From: Pseudomonadota bacterium
GTDB lineage: Bacteria; BMS3Abin14
NCBI GenBank assembly: GCA_003229755.1
Contig: QIFJ01000105.1
Location: forward strand, 1 to 5,474
Length of the DNA: 5,474 nt
Reading direction: 5' to 3'
The notes under the pieces were generated by a model, which was not told the DNA's origin, ran no database searches, and saw only the letters and a program-made list of their open reading frames with translations. Made by a program: the position numbers and the translations under genes. This document shows, piece by piece, positions 5,062 through 5,474 of this stretch (its first letter is position 1; each line of letters opens with the position of its first letter).

Positions 5062-5474
5062 ATGAGAGTTGCCGTAGCATCTGATCACGCTGGTTTTTTC
5101 ATGAAAGAGGATCTGGTTGATTTCATCAGGGCCCTTGGCCATCAGGTCCTGGACATGGGAACCGACAGCACGGACCCTGTAGATTATCCTGATTTTGCTG
5201 AAGCCGTCGGCCTCGCGGTTACGGGGGGTGATGCTGACCGGGGAATCCTGGTGTGCGGAAGCGGGGTTGGTGTTTCGGTAGCGGTAAACAAAATACCGGG
5301 TATCAGGGCAGGATTGTGTCACGATACCTACTCAGCCCATCAGGGAGTCGAGCACGATGACATGAATGTCCTTGTCATGGGAGCAAGAGTGATAGGACCT
5401 GAGCTTTCAAGGGAACTGGTGCAAACCTTCCTGGCGGCGCAGTTTACCCCGGAGGAACGACATCTCAGACGCCT
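5062..5474 (+). CDS. rpiB: Ribose-5-phosphate isomerase B (partial, 3' end outside window)
   Basis: Interconverts ribose 5-phosphate and ribulose 5-phosphate in the non-oxidative pentose phosphate pathway, in the cytosol. The first 137 codons are present; the family is usually 140-150 residues, so only the last few are missing. The N-terminal strand MRVAVASDHAGF holds D8 and H9 of the sugar/phosphate site, followed by DMGTDST (31-37) and DYPDFA (41-46). The catalytic CGSGVG (65-70) keeps the E. coli-type nucleophile C65. Then come N76, HDTYSAHQGVEHDDMN (87-102) with the ring-opening H98, and MGARVIGPEL (106-115). The motif set favours true RpiB over LacA/LacB, though sugar specificity (for example allose 6-phosphate) is not certain. 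Start: ATG at 5062 is preceded by TAAGGA (5047-5052) with a 9-nt spacer. It has its own promoter and is functionally unrelated to the divergent operon. Confidence 0.96.
   Translation, partial: MRVAVASDHAGFFMKEDLVDFIRALGHQVLDMGTDSTDPVDYPDFAEAVGLAVTGGDADRGILVCGSGVGVSVAVNKIPGIRAGLCHDTYSAHQGVEHDDMNVLVMGARVIGPELSRELVQTFLAAQFTPEERHLRR

Noticed and set aside
5057..5065. Two-codon ORF ATG AAA TGA overlapping the rpiB start
   Set aside because: It could act as a start-stop element, but the TAAGGA site serves the rpiB ATG equally well, and ATGAAATGA is a common chance arrangement.
4996..5322. Minus-strand open frame of 108 codons opposite rpiB
   Set aside because: It runs against the well-supported rpiB gene and through its leader and shows no known motif.

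Overview
The window carries a four-gene minus-strand operon (about 4789 down to 41), a divergent intergenic region of about 340 bp, and the start of a plus-strand housekeeping gene, rpiB, cut by the right edge. Gene order, tight packing, Shine-Dalgarno sites and sigma-70-type promoters are bacterial. The combination (ArsS-like radical SAM protein, TVP38/VTT membrane protein, MerA-like flavoprotein, TIGR04282/TIGR04283 glycosyltransferases, and an RpiB with an EHDDMN motif) resembles Deltaproteobacteria/Desulfobacterota and similar environmental lineages. That taxonomic guess is inference and of low confidence.

Operon, in transcription order: (1) 4721-3756, a radical SAM/Cys-rich protein of the ArsS type; (2) 3696-2959, a TVP38/TMEM64 (VTT/DedA-like) membrane protein; (3) 2966-1431, a FAD/NAD disulfide oxidoreductase of the kind usually annotated 'mercuric reductase' but lacking MerA's mercury-specific cysteines; (4) 1429-41, a single polypeptide fusing the two families called 'rSAM/selenodomain-associated transferase 1 and 2', now also named arsenosugar-biosynthesis glycosyltransferases. 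Genes 2 and 3 overlap by 8 bp and genes 3 and 4 are 1 bp apart, so translational coupling is likely. A strong sigma-70-like promoter (TTGATT, 16 nt, TATAAT) lies at 4823-4796 on the minus strand.

The set looks like an arsenosugar-type (arsenic-nucleoside) pathway: ArsS would attach a 5'-deoxyadenosyl group to a methylated arsenical, the glycosyltransferases would elaborate the product, and the membrane protein and flavoprotein would supply transport or redox functions still unassigned in this context. The partner methyltransferase ArsM is not in the window. Substrates cannot be read from sequence, and the pathway assignment is inference from family names and linkage.

The intergenic region 4722-5061 holds both promoters. 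The arsS promoter carries a 9-bp direct repeat at 21-bp spacing. The rpiB promoter carries a perfect 8-bp inverted repeat flanking its -10 box. There are also several small hairpins. At the left edge, an almost pure polypyrimidine tract (51-121) encodes on the minus strand a 26-residue Lys/Glu/Arg/Gly tail on the glycosyltransferase. Next to it lie four degenerate 8-bp TCGA-containing repeats (11-42). Most of the content belongs to known families. The less ordinary points are the transferase fusion with its repeat-derived tail, the tandem UGA followed by Cys codons after arsS, and the two promoter repeats.
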